A stretch of 64,000 nucleotides of DNA from Epiperipatus broadwayi (lineage: Eukaryota > Onychophora > Udeonychophora > Euonychophora > Peripatidae): the NCBI GenBank assembly GCA_028023455.1, contig JAQFVV010000030.1:9636876-9700875 (forward strand), written 5' to 3'. A model generated the notes under the pieces. The model saw nothing but the letters and a program-made list of their open reading frames with translations. It did no database searches and was not told the origin of the DNA. A program made the translations under genes and the position numbers. Each line of letters opens with the position of its first letter. The stretch's first letter is position 1. Shown here in pieces: positions 11,706 through 23,159 of the stretch.

Positions 11706-11965
11706 GATCATGTCTTTTTCATATGACTTTGGACATTAAAAGTGGATAGAGACCAGTCCCTACCTTGCATGAGAGTTGTGTGATGAAAATTACACTACAG
11801 AAAGATTATTCATTGAGTGGATAATCTCTAATCTATTGAATAATAAAAATTATTAATATATTTCTGTTGAGTGGTTTGGTCAAAGGGTGTGGAGGGCAGT
11901 AAGTTTGACACATCAATTAAACTCTAGTAATTGGCTATCTATATATATATTGTAACCTCTAATAT

Positions 11966-14900
11966 TTGATTTTGGATTAGAAGAGATATGGTAAGTAAGA
12001 GATTAACTGTGTTAAAACAGAAATCATAGTATCAGAAGCTAAGAGTGTGATTTCAATTATACTGGCATAAATTTAAAACAAATTCACATATGGTTGAGTC
12101 TTCATAAGACCCTAATCCATGCAAATGCACTCACTCCACATTTCCCAAATAAAATAAATAATACATGTAAACATATAATTTCTCAAGGATTTGAATTTTA
12201 TTCATTAATGTAGGTAAATATACATATAATGAATTTTATGTACCTTTCTACCTTTAATTTCCTAGGTTAAAATTGCAAGTATAATAAAATATTTAAGTGT
12301 AATATTAGATGAATCACCAGTGTAATAGCTTGACTTGAACTTAAATTGCAATAAGATGGTGGTTAAAGAATAAAACCATATAATTTTAAAATAACAACAA
12401 TGTTTATTTCATATAAATAAAATAACAAAAACAATAATATTCATCATATGATAGCAAATACTAAAGCTGAATATTTTCAACACTTTGGATATGCATGTAG
12501 TAAATTGAATATAAGCCACTAAACATCACCAGATCACCGTTTCTTATAACTACACTTGATGTATAGCATATGTGTGACAATAAAACATACACTTTATCAA
12601 CCCTTTACTTTAAATATATAATCAGACAAAATGTCCCAAAATTATAAATTTAATACTTAGATGGTCCCTTTAAAAGGACATAATGAAATATAACTTAATA
12701 TATATATCTCAAAATTAAAAATAATGATTAAGAATGCAATTTCTCCCTCCAACACAGAAGATTTAAATGTTTTCATTCTCATTTATCACACCTTATGTTT
12801 AAATATCGAATATAAACTATACTACCTGAATTTCCACTGGAGTATATATGGTCATATCTGGCACATTTATTACTCTAATAATTTATTTAACACATTAAGT
12901 AAAACATAAAATAACACATTGTTTATATAACATTTGTATAGCACCCAACTCTCTGTGGAATTATTATCAGAGTTTAATGAAGATCAAGGTCATCTTAGTT
13001 GAATTAATTCGTTATGGAAAATCTTTATCTCCAGTATAAAACTTATATTGTGTTATCTCTATGGTCTCTTTAATTCTTTTGATGGCCACACATATAATAA
13101 AAAAATCTTTAAGACACTTTAATACAGTAATTATGTTGATCACTTTATTCCCTTTGTTTTGATAAGATTTTAAAGAGGTTATTTCAATAGTTTTTTTAAA
13201 CTGGCAATATCTTATTTATTTTCAGATATGAGGCATTTCCATAATCATTTGCCAAGTACATCATTCACTGGATAAATTCCTGGGGCAATAACTACAATTT
13301 TCTTTTATAAAATCGGTGATGAAAGCATATTCTTTCTAAATGGGAAAGACACAATATTCCTTAGACAAATTTCATCAGACATTCTAGAATTTCAATATTA
13401 TAAACTGCATATTTTCTTGATTGAAAATTAATAAAAAAAAAGTTTTCCCTTTTTATTTTAGATCATATATCCATTGATGTTATTGGAATGGAGTGGAGAT
13501 CTGACCCTGTCTTGAACAGACTCCCTGGTAACATGTTCTACTGAGATGTACTCACGTAGGTAAGTACAATATGGCAATTTTTTAAAAAAATGTGCCTGAG
13601 CCTCAACAGTACTGAAAATTTTTAAAGAAATTTTTTTTTTTAATTCGCCAGTATTTATAAATTTTTTTTGAGATGACATCAAATTTTTCCACATATGCGG
13701 CCATCTCCATAGTATCGTAAATAATCAGGCAATATTTGTGTTTTTCTCTCAATTGGCATGAATATGTAATCATTTTTTGAAAATAAAATAGAATATTTCA
13801 CATCAACCTACTACTTAAAAAAATAATCTCAATTGTTCCTTTTTTAAATTTATTAAAGCAATAATTTTTTGTCAATAAATATTATTAATTTAATAAGTTT
13901 TCACAAATGATTTAATGTTAATAATTTCATTAGATTTTATTCATCTTTCTAACACACTTTTCTAATTCTGTGAATATTATTTATAGATGTGCATTCATGT
14001 TGACATGTAATTGCAATAATATTTTAAGACAATATAAAAAAAAAACAATTATCGCATTGCCTCTTGACTTTATGGTTATTTACCTTTCATTTTAAACACA
14101 TCACTCCATCAATAAACTATGGGTTAGCATTAATTATTTTTATTTTCTTTAAATTATTATTATGGGCCTTACAGTATCTGAGCTAAAAGCAATGTGACAC
14201 AGGGTTATGACAATAAGGCATAGGTGCAAACATAATACAGGAAGGAAATATAAGAATTGTGGGACTGCATTTCATTATGTGCAATTCAATGGCCATCAAT
14301 AACATGAAGGATAGTCTTCACAATCTGGAGGCATAATTCATGATAGGAGGGGAATGTCCCAGGTTGCAATGCTCCTCCTTTTAATCAAAAGGTGCATCCT
14401 AAGAAGAGGGTATATATGTGAAGTACACTTGGATTTATGGCCTGGATCTTCAGTTCAACAGCTCTACCTAGCTTGATGATAAAATTTATTTTCAGAATTA
14501 TTTTTAAGAGTGCTCATTGGGCACATACCAAATTAGCAGGCAATGGATGCTCTGTATATACAAATAGGTGGTGAATCATACTATATAAAAAGAGAATACT
14601 TACGATAGCCAATGATGACACATACCCTATGAAGTAATGCAATACTGGCCATGATAAAATAACCTAATTCATGCCAAGCTAAAAGTAAAGTAGTGAAATA
14701 TTTATATAATAATCATAGCTCATATTCCTTGTATAGATTTATAGAATTTAGCTCGTATGCAAACATATTTTTAGCATTATTAATATAGCTAATATCTTAT
14801 AATAAAAAGGGATTTTACTAACCCATAATAGTTGATATTCAATCAATTCTCTATCCTATTACATTAATAAAATAAAACTAAAGGCTCGCTCTTAATTTTA

Positions 14901-15403
14901 CAGACAGAGCATCATTATATACAGATATACTGAGAATATGGGTTGTTATTTACAATATAATTTAAGTAATAAATATTTATCACCAAAGATAAACATACGT
15001 TAAGACATGTCATTAATTTTAGTACCTTAATTTAGTACCTTTTTAATAGGGGACACACCTAAGTTAATATATAAATTTAGAACCAAAAATAATAGCACTC
15101 GCTATCCTTCATTGGTTTTCTTGGCAATCGTCAAGAAAACATCCCTTCAAATAGTGGGGGGTCGAGATTGCATAAGAATAATAAAACAAACATACTGTAA
15201 ATCTTAACTTTCTTCATATATTTTTCCACTCTCGACTTACCCTCATAATATTCCTTGGGAATATTATTCCTTCTAGAAGTAATGTTTACATTTTTATAAC
15301 TTTAATCTCTCCACCATCTGATTTTTACAAGTAAACAAAAATAGATAAAATGTAAAATAAAGAATTTTGGATCAGGAAACATTTAAATTAATAGAGAAAT
15401 ACA
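11966..15403. other. Gene-free stretch with minor repeat fragments
   Basis: A family A outer-end fragment lies at about 12504-12575 (CCACTAAACATCACCAGATC). Positions 14160-14660 are less AT-rich than their surroundings and may be an old insertion; I do not recognise it. No convincing ORF or RNA gene. Confidence 0.45.
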
Positions 15404-15812
15404 AGCGATAGCATGTTACTGATTTATAACTTGTTTTTGTTTTTCATAAATGTACCTTTGAAGGTTTTTGCAATGATATATATTGCAGAGGCTTTGACTA
15501 TGTGGTGAAATTGAACTGATATCAGACCCATGTAGCTATCTGGCTTGTTAGGCTGGGTTTGAAGACATTACCTGTCTGAAAAATTCATGCTTGCAAACTG
15601 ATAGGAACTTGTTGCATAAACGCTAGAAGTTAGTGTTTAGATCTAGTTTCTGGCCCCTACTCTTCAGTGATGATAGCAAATTAGCTTGAAATCAGCTGAT
15701 CTGAAGGTGGAGCTAATGAAAGAGAGGATAAATTCTAACTCTTTTGACGTTTATGTAAACAAAATACACTTGTATGGAGGTTTTGGTAAAGCTCCTTCAT
15801 TATGAAAATGCC
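15404..15812. mobile_element. Family D foldback element, copy 2
   Basis: The right part (15570-15800) matches the D element at 5.8-6.2 kb through GTCTGAAAAATTCATGCTTG, GATCTAGTTTCT and TTTATGTAAACAAA. The left end (15404-15448) is the reverse complement of that element's outer flank (CAAG-GATAGCA then AACTTGTTTTTGTTT). The terminal GGTTTTGGTAAAGC is present; the outermost bases are worn. Confidence 0.65.
15661..15707 (+). ncRNA. Hammerhead ribozyme motif, family D, copy 2
   Basis: UCUUCA, GUGAUGA at 15667-15673, stem II AGC/GCU with loop AAAUUA, GAAA at 15688-15691, stem III AUCA-GC-UGAU (perfect), C at 15701, UGAAGG. Stem I pairs over six positions. Compared with copy 1, stem I position 4 from the junction changed from C-G to U-A on both sides, and position 3 went from U-G to U-A. 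The first core C is G, so this copy is probably inactive. Confidence 0.6.
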
Positions 15813-16019
15813 TACATGTAGTAAATATAATAAAATCCTTGCCATTGTGTTATTTTATTTTATATCATTTGTTATTGTTTTAATAAACATTTTAAAATAT
15901 AAATTGTTTCATATCTTCCTTGATCATGGGTCTATTTCAAGTCAATCCACATTATCTTATTCAATCCACATTTCTACTAGCCCAATTTCTTAATGATATT
16001 ATATGCTGGGTATATATAT

Positions 16020-16900
16020 ATATATTAAGATAAATAGTGTGTTAAGTGCTCTATTCCACCCATTAGTTAAGTCAGTATTTATCCTGAGTTTCATGTTTCT
16101 CCCTGTCCTATGCCAGCTTGTGGTTAAATTGAGACTGAGTGTAAAATGTCACTCATAGGGTGTTAAATCATGAAGTACTAGATCTCAACTACCTCACTCT
16201 AGTCAGCTTTGGTGTATTTTGCCTGGATTCTGGATTTTGTTGCATAAGTACAAATCTGACCATTACACCACTTTACCACTCTTTAGCTATTCATATTAAT
16301 GAAAGTCTGATGACAGAATGTTCAAAGTCTTTATTGATGTCAATATTATTGCACACCCATGTTGACTAAGTTTCTCTGATTCCTCATGTATAGGACCTTA
16401 ATATGTCCATTTAAATACATATGAAAGTAGACAGAATGCAGGCTGAATATGTAATATTTAAATGCAAGTATATTATACATACTGAGCTCAAGATAATTAA
16501 AAGGAATTTGAACTCAGATTTTTAGGCTTCCTACAGCTATCAATTCCATATTATACAATTAATAAACATGGCTACAAACATTTGAAAAAGATAAATGAGG
16601 TTCAGTATACATACTTTGTGCTGAAGCAGCACTCATCAGTGGGTCTAGGTCATCATTCCCACCCATGCAATCAGTGTGCAGTTTGTATTAAGATAGCAGA
16701 TCTTCAAACTTTAATGGACAAGCTTTGATTTTCAATATCATTGAAAATCTGATGATTAAATCCTTAAAGCTTTTGTTGATGTCAATATTATTGCATACCC
16801 ATGTTGACTTTAAGCCATTCTGACCCCTCATGTATAGGACCTTAACATATTCATTTAATTGTATAAAAATGGATGGACATGAAATATATATTGTAACACT
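16020..16900. mobile_element. Eroded family B elements
   Basis: Two minus-oriented stretches (about 16260-16500 and 16590-16860) share blocks with 7.2-7.6 kb: GATGTCAATATTATTGCA, CCCATGTTGACT and CCTCATGTATAGGACCTTAA. The second copy holds a decayed hammerhead motif. The duplication of these blocks suggests a tandem or nested arrangement. Confidence 0.5.
16601..16643 (-). ncRNA. Hammerhead motif, family B, decayed
   Basis: CCCA, CUGAUGA, perfect stem II GUGCU/AGCAC with loop GCUUC, then AAAG in place of GAAA. Stem I pairing is partly lost. Confidence 0.5.
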
Positions 16901-18000
16901 ACAGGAAAATACAGGGTCATACCTGGAGTGATGTTTACCAGTAGGTGAACATCAACTGCCTTTAACCGGTTATCCATTTGCAACTCTACAGAAAATTGGT
17001 GTTTAAACCATACGGGATCTAAGAATTGTACTTTTATCTTCACGTTAAAAAATAAATAAAAATTTAATCTCAAAAGCAATGAGCGATCACTCTAAGAGAT
17101 TAATATAGTAATTTTAAGTTTGTCAACACACCCCCAAAATAATAATCATAAATCATCATGCATGATCTATCAAAATAAATCAACAGTCAATCTTATGACT
17201 AGATTTGAAATGAGTCTCTTGTAGACTAGGCTAACTATTGAGTCTTTGTCAGATTGAGCAATTATTTAAACCATAGTTTGAATGCACAAACTTAAGTGCT
17301 AATCCATAAGCATACAACAAAGAAAATAATGCTGCAATATTAAAACATGCTGATCACCATCAATGCTCTGTCCACTTAGTACCATTAATGTACTTGCCAA
17401 CTATAAACTTAATTTCTAATAGAGACCAAACTAAATAAAATGTAGTACATGGGCTTTGAAGAATATCCTCTTCACATCAACCCAGGAATCATCATCATCA
17501 TATGGATGACCATATAGTATATATAAACCCCATATCTCATATAGATTTTATGCACAAATCTAGCTCAGGAAGCAAAAACTCTATACTTTATTACTATGAG
17601 TAAGAGGGAAATAAATAAATAAATTAGCTTATTATAAACAACCTTAAGCAAATCATGGATTTCCACTACTTATAAATAATTAGTTTTATTGGGATCAGCA
17701 AAAAAAACTAAAACCTAAAATATAAGCTGTCATGATATATGGTCACACACATTCTGCACTTCATGAAGCAAGAATTGGATAGAATAAAGTAATTAAGATT
17801 GAAAAGAATATTTTTTTAAAAAACAATTATTTAATATCTAATTAATAACAACAGCAAAAACAAAATATGGCACAATTGTATAACATTTCAAACACTCATT
17901 TATATATATATATTAACCAACCAATTAATTTTTATTCATGGATTGACTTAAATTCATTAGCTTCTTTCTTTAAAAATGACTAAGAGTTTGTTAAACATTT
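16901..18000. other. Gene-free stretch, nothing recognised
   Basis: Slightly richer in GC around 16900-17000 and 17460-17560, but no motif, repeat copy or coding signal is recognised. Confidence 0.4.
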
Positions 18001-18217
18001 TCAAAAAATCAAAGTTAGCAATCTTTGATTCTGCCCAGAAAGCAAATTGAGGAGAAAAACATTACATTTATGAAACAATAACACATTTTCTATTAATAAA
18101 AATATAGCATGCACACATAAAAAAAATACATGTAGCCATGATTTTCTTGTTATGGAGGCCTTTCCAGTTGTAATTTCAGTTTTTCCTAATGGCATTTCTT
18201 TTTAAAGGCTTTTAAAC

Positions 18218-18412
18218 ATGTTCCAGGTAAATGAAAATAGCAATTTTTGTCCATTTGGTTTTTCTCTTGAATTTCCAGGTGAGACAGATGTAAGGAACAG
18301 ACTTTTTATGCTCTTGGTTAAAGGCAAGATTGCAAACTACTTAAAGGGGGTTTTACCTTCCCTACATTTGTTTCCAGTGAAGGTAGGTTACATGGAGGAA
18401 GGTGATGCCTAG
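18218..18412 (+). CDS. Unidentified short reading frame, possible gene fragment
   Basis: A 64-codon frame of mixed, not AT-driven, composition, with a central stretch GETDVRNRLFMLLVKGK. I do not recognise a family. The sequence just before GTGAGACAG (18280) ends TTTCTCTTGAATTTCCAG, a reasonable splice acceptor, so part of it could be an exon; an old transposon fragment is equally possible. The 72-bp repeat on the other strand lies 120 bp away. Confidence 0.2.
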   Translation: MFQVNENSNFCPFGFSLEFPGETDVRNRLFMLLVKGKIANYLKGVLPSLHLFPVKVGYMEEGDA

Positions 18413-18534
18413 TTTTTAGCTGAACTTAGCACATGGTTCTATTGTACAAATCATTTTTAGTGAGAAACTCATAGTATGCTAAAAGCTTGATACCAAAACT
18501 TCTGCTATTTTATTCAACAGCTTGGTACAGATTT

Positions 18535-18755
18535 CTGCTTCTTTCTTCTTTAGCATCTGGATTAAAACTTCACTGCTTTCTCTTCAACAGCTAAGTTAGG
18601 AATACTTTCTTCTATCTTTTTCAGCAGCATAATTAAAATTTGACTGCTCTCTTCAAAAGTCAAGTTAGCAATATTTCTCCTACTGTCTTTTTCAGCTGCA
18701 AGTTCAAGATTTGACTGCTCTCTCTCTTCAATAGTTAAGTTAGGAATAACCTCTC
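18535..18755 (-). repeat. 72-bp tandem repeat with open coding-like frame
   Basis: On the minus strand, about three units of 72 bp run head to tail. The first two and part of the third stay open, giving a 24-residue repeat of the form I-x-NL-x-x-EE, rich in Glu, Lys and Leu and plausible as a helix. A one-base change in unit 3 brings a stop, and a fourth unit is only a remnant. It may be a repeat-rich exon, but no splice context proves it. Confidence 0.5.
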
Positions 18756-19377
18756 CAGACACTTGGGTATTATCATTAATTCACACACCCCCATACATTT
18801 TTTTCTAGAGCAATCTTGTCCACAAGCCAATTACAATCTGTCTCTTACATGATAATTTTTATGATAACCAATTAGATAAATTTTTATAACTACAGTTATT
18901 TAGGCAATTAATTTTTTAATCATAGATTAAAAACAAGTCAAGAGCTTATATTTAACAACATAAAATTATTGACATTCCTTTATAATAAAAAACCAAATCT
19001 TCTGGCAAAAAACAACAAAATAATCAGTTAATTGCACTGATTTTAATTTTCTTTTTAATTAAATAGAGATAAAGAAAGAAAACTGATTAATTAAAAATAA
19101 AATTTACCAATGTATTAAAATCTTATTTTGTCCCTCCCCACTTTTAAAAAACATGCTCTTAAATATATTTAATGTTTGAGAATTCTCATATTATCATGTT
19201 GGGACTTAAAATATTTAGTTAAATAAAGACTCTAAAATATGTATTGGAAAATTAAATTTTATTTTCCCATTAATTAAATCTGAGGAACGTGATGACAACT
19301 ATCTAATTATTTACTTTTCTAGTACAGCTATGTAATCAATTGGTTACAGTATATTTGAGATCATTTATTTTTTTGGA

Positions 19378-19475
19378 TGTATGTGACCATGTGTATCAGT
19401 TGTATAATAAAGTTAATAGTGGTACAGAGCTTGAAAGTATGAGTTGAAATTCCTTCTAATTACATTCAGAATAGA
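19378..19475 (+). repeat. Family B fragment (3' part)
   Basis: Matches the post-ribozyme part of family B (GACCATGTGTATCAGTTGTA, GAGCTTGAAAGTATGAGTT). The ribozyme itself is missing. Confidence 0.55.
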
Positions 19476-19550
19476 CAATATACTTGTATTTAAATATATA
19501 TATATATATAAAATAAATAAAAATATCCGTTAATTAAAAATAATATTGTA

Positions 19551-19634
19551 ATTATAATTGAAATAATATTTTTAAATTATAAAGATTGTTTGAATTGTTT
19601 ATAAACCGTTTAAAAATATTATTTCAATTATAAT
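19551..19634. repeat. Perfect 26-bp inverted repeat
   Basis: Arms 19551-19576 and 19609-19634 are exact reverse complements across a 32-base loop, set in (TA)n-rich DNA. No function is evident. Confidence 0.7.
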
Positions 19635-19937
19635 TATATATATATATAACAATATGTGATGTAATGTGATGTATTATGGCTTCTCCTTAAACGAAGTCAA
19701 GAATATCTCAGCAATTATGCCCAGATAAACCTGTTAGCCACTTTCTTTTACATTCCCCACTCTAAATTTACCCATAATCTGCTCTATCCCATTTCCACAA
19801 CATAATTTTTGTCAACTCTATACCCTTTAGAATAGCACTCTTCATAGACTAGTGACACCATGTGTAAGTCTTCATAATCAATGTTTTCAGGATAGTTTGT
19901 GCATAAAATCTGTATCTAGTGCCTACTCATTCAATAT

Positions 19938-19977
19938 CCCCAAACTAGTTTCTAGCTTGTGTTATTCAACAATGAGG
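19938..19977 (-). ncRNA. Hammerhead motif, family A, decayed
   Basis: GAAAC-UA-GU and stem I remain, but CUGAUGA has become UUGUUGA with other changes. Confidence 0.4.
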
Positions 19978-20360
19978 AGCCTTGGATTTGAGAGCACTGC
20001 ATCCAGAACTTAGGACCTAATGCAACCTCTAACAACCACCTCTCACCTATTTGGTCAATTATAAAACTAGGAGCCCAATATGAAAACAATGTTTTCAATC
20101 CAAGCTCATGTTCTGCAACTATACAGTTTGATGTCTTTGGTTTTTTGAAAAACCAGTCATCATTATCCTATAAACAGGATAGTTATAAAACCATCAAAAC
20201 ATCATATGGTCACCATTTAATTTGCTTCCACATGCTTGTATTGAAAACATTTATTGTGTTTTTATATTGGGCTCCTAGTTTTATAGTTAACCATAAAAGG
20301 TGGCTGCAGGAGGGTTTCATTAGTTACTAAGATTTAGGTGCATTGCTCTCAAATCCAAGA

Positions 20361-20404
20361 CTCATTGCTAATGAAAGTCACAAGCTAGAAACTAGTCTAA
20401 GGAT
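20361..20404 (+). ncRNA. Hammerhead motif, family A, one core change
   Basis: CUAAUGA at 20368-20374 instead of CUGAUGA, GAAA at 20388-20391, ACUAGU and GUC intact. Stem I is weakened (UCUAAGG replaces UCUGGGG). Confidence 0.45.
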
Positions 20405-20730
20405 ATTACATGGAAGGCACTAGTTAGTGATTTTATGCACAAACCTTCCTGCATCCACTGATTACAAAGGCTTGCACTTGGTGGCACTACTGTATGGAGT
20501 TTGCTACTGTTATTAACAGCCTGTGTATGCATTTGAAATCATGATCATGTAATATATATATATAATATTTAATATTTTTTATGGTTATACAATTTAAATA
20601 AAGTTTTTTTTTGTGTGTGTTAAACCATTCATCATTATCAAGGTTAATGTCTTAATGAAGAACTATTATCTCTGAAGTAATAATGAGATTGAAGTAAAGA
20701 ACAATCATTTTTATATGTTCTGATGGTTGA

Positions 20731-21110
20731 TTATTCAGAATAGGTGGATAAATATAAAAAAATTATTTTCTTAACAGCTTTGATTTTAGAAAAAAGAGAT
20801 AAAATTAAGTGACCCCACAAGGCTAGAATATGTTGTGCTTTATCAGATTTATTTAAATTACTCAGTTCTTTTAATGTTTCGATAGATTCTCTCATGGTTC
20901 TCAAATCATAAGTTTTCAATTTAACAAGTATTTTAGCATTATCAAAATTAGATGTATGACAATTTTTAAAAGTGTGAAATAAAAGCTGATATATTTAACT
21001 TTTGATTTAAGTCATATTTTATGCTCCCCAATTCTGACATTAATTCATCTATTAAATTGACTTACATAGCTTTTTGAGCCTTGTGAACATGAAATTTTTT
21101 AGATTCCTTG
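20731..21110 (-). pseudogene. Penelope-like element endonuclease relic (GIY-YIG), minus copy
   Basis: On the minus strand the reading starts with a GIYEI-like GI(stop)KISCS near 21108, then SYVSQF where the domain has YIGQT, a G-EHK-like helix, HFLKN-HTSNFDNAKIL near 20935-20985 and a C-terminal DLRTMRESIETLK before 20919. This is the layout of the nuclease at the C-terminus of Penelope-like retroelements, which nicks target DNA. Stops and the loss of GIY and YIG residues make it dead. It faces the plus copy at 21310 in opposite orientation, with matching outer sequence (for example GATTGAAGTAAAGAACAATC and its complement near 21730). Confidence 0.7.
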
Positions 21111-21309
21111 ATATTCTAAAAGTACTAAGAAATAACTAAGAAGAAAAAAGATCCTAAAATTGACAACTACTTCTAAAGTTATTTTATCTCACATTAAAGG
21201 AGTCATTGAGAATATCAATACAAAACTATGCAATTTCACTACTAAGACTACCTTTTCTACTAAAAAAAAGTTGGTGATTTTTTCCTTAAACCTAAAGACT
21301 GAGTAGTTT

Positions 21310-21645
21310 TGGTATACCAAAGGGTCTATGAAATTCCATGTTCACATTGTTCAAGAAATAGGGGGCACAAAAATGCTTTCTTTCCTCATTTTTTAGAAAC
21401 TGGTCACACACCTAATTTCAATAATGCTAAAATACTTGATAATTTGAAAAAGTAATAATTGAGAATCATAAGAGAATCTATTGAAATATTAATAAGACCA
21501 AATGGTTTATATAAACCTGATGAAGCACAACATATTCCAGCCTTGGGAGAGTCACTTATTTTATGTCTTTCCTCTAAAAATCAACTTATATATCAATTAA
21601 TTGTAAAACTGAAGGAAATAAAATTTTTGTTAATTCACCTGTTCT
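21310..21645 (+). pseudogene. Penelope-like element endonuclease relic, plus copy
   Basis: VYEIPCSHCSRN at about 21323-21358 gives the GIY-type strand with the Cys-x2-Cys pair typical of Penelope-like nucleases. The YIG strand and its helix are deleted; the frame then continues HFLETGHT-NFNNAKIL (about 21387-21435), two stops, and IRESIEIL with an EAQHIPAL tail (to about 21550). It repeats the C-terminal part of the minus copy at 20731-21110, so the two are inverted duplicates with a centre near 21130-21300. Confidence 0.7.
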
Positions 21646-21660
21646 GATAATCAACCATCA

Positions 21661-21688
21661 ACGCACACACACACACACACACACACAC
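21661..21688. repeat. (CA)n microsatellite
   Basis: About 13 CA units directly after the Penelope-like relic's end. A second short ACACACA run follows at 21708. Confidence 0.9.
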
Positions 21689-22241
21689 TGATAATCAGCC
21701 ATCACATGCACACACATATATATATGATCATTCTTTACTTCAATCCCAATCTGTTTATACTTATGATCTAATAGTTATTCATAATAATAGTCCTTGACAA
21801 TGATGAAAGATATTTCAGCAAAACCTCAGAATTTAATTAACAAAATAATACAGAGGTTAACACAAAAAAGACATTATATATAAATATAAAAAAAATGGCA
21901 GTTATTAAAAATTTTAAACATAAAAATGATAGATATAATACAAATAAAAATATAGCTACTTTACAAAAAAACAATTTATTAAATAATACACTAATTATGG
22001 ATATAAACCTAAGAATATTGAAAATATATAGCTTAATTATAAACCACCTAATTAAAATATTAATAATACTTTTATTATAAAATAATAATCTCAGATCGAA
22101 AAATAATAAATAAAACTTTCAGACTTCCCTAAAATTTATGGTACATTACTAAAAATTAAAATTATATAGATAAAAGCATTAACATAGGATGGTCAAATAG
22201 CTAAAATCTTGACAAATAAATAGATAATTATAAAATAAGAG

Positions 22242-22440
22242 ATGATATGGAATAAAAGAATTGTACATAAAATTACTTGTGGAAATTGTGGTATGATTTA
22301 TTATGGACATACAGGGAAACAATTAGATGAAAGAGCAAAAGAACATAATAATGCAATTAATAGAAGAGGTGATAAATCTGCCTTATATATATATATTCTT
22401 TATTTTAAATACAGAAATAAAATAAACTGTAAAAAATAAA
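22242..22440 (+). pseudogene. GIY-YIG endonuclease fragment, second Penelope-like lineage
   Basis: The frame gives IVHKITCGNCGMIYYGHTG then LDERAKEHNNAI. This fits the nuclease core: GIY replaced by IVH, the Cys-x2-Cys pair in the linker, YIG as YYG, and the helix with Arg and EH. The sequence differs clearly from the two relics 0.6-1.5 kb upstream, so it is another subfamily or a more diverged copy. The frame stops soon after in AT-rich sequence; the RT expected upstream is not recognisable. Confidence 0.7.
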
Positions 22441-22661
22441 ATCTTTAAACTATATTAAAGTATATATTAGAAGGAAGATATATGAAACTAATTACATTTA
22501 TTATAATAAACAAAATTATATGAATATATATATAAAGCCTCAATTAATTTAACTAATAATTGGCTAATGATAAATAAATAAAAAATTGCATAGTATACAT
22601 TTATACAGGGTTTTATTTCTCTTCCTTGTACATTTTGTAATATTGTTATAATAGATTCTAG

Positions 22662-22882
22662 TTAATTTTATATAAAAGAGATAGATGTTGCTATTTTTGC
22701 AATAGACTGTAATTGTAAAATAGTTCCAACACATTTAAAAGAGCAAAAATTAATATTTGCTAGAAAAGAGCTTTAATTTTATATAAAAAAGATAGATGTC
22801 GCTATGTATGCAATAGACTGTAATTGTAAAATAGTTCCAACACATTTAAAGAGCAAAAATTAATATTTGCAGAAAAAGAGCT
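22662..22882. repeat. 110-bp direct tandem duplication
   Basis: Two head-to-tail units (22662-22772 and 22773-22882) differ at only a few sites; the shared core reads CAATAGACTGTAATTGTAAA. It lies just downstream of the nuclease fragment. A recent local duplication or a dimeric insertion could explain it. Confidence 0.7.
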
Positions 22883-23159
22883 TTTATGTATTATATATCT
22901 ACAATTATTGCTGTTATATATTTTTATATTATATCATATGATTTATTTAAATAAATAAACTATATTATATGTATGTACCATAGATAGTATATAATAAAAT
23001 ATATTCTACCAGAGTATGTAGATAATTACCAACTATTATGATAACAAATCTTTGGTACATATTTGTTACTTTGCTGAGCCAGGCTTTCAGTGTAGCATAT
23101 CTTTGTCAAAGCATGACTATAGTGAACACATAGCTATTTCCTCTTAATAACAGTAATTA

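Larger units (their letters stand above)
11110..11965. mobile_element. Diverged family B foldback element
   Basis: Minus-oriented arms (about 11130-11420, with an internal tandem repeat of a block reading CTCACA then CTGGTCTCTAT) face a plus arm (about 11640-11830). The centre carries blocks such as TGTGTCAAACTTACTGCC at 11491, repeated in inverse form near 11905. Both arms hold decayed hammerhead motifs at the family B position. Confidence 0.55.
19835..20555. mobile_element. Compound family A foldback element
   Basis: Minus-oriented arm 19840-20090 and plus-oriented arm 20255-20510 share the ribozyme region and further inner sequence (CTAGTTTTATAGTTAACC and its complement). The spacer contains a second outer-end-like block at 20185-20245 (CATCATATGGTCACCATTT). 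It lies directly beside the Penelope-like relics. No clean TSD seen. Confidence 0.65.

Noticed and set aside
13458-13694. Transposase-like minus-strand frame
   Set aside because: I looked for mariner-type or zinc-finger motifs and found none; the surrounding frames have stops and the composition is AT-driven.
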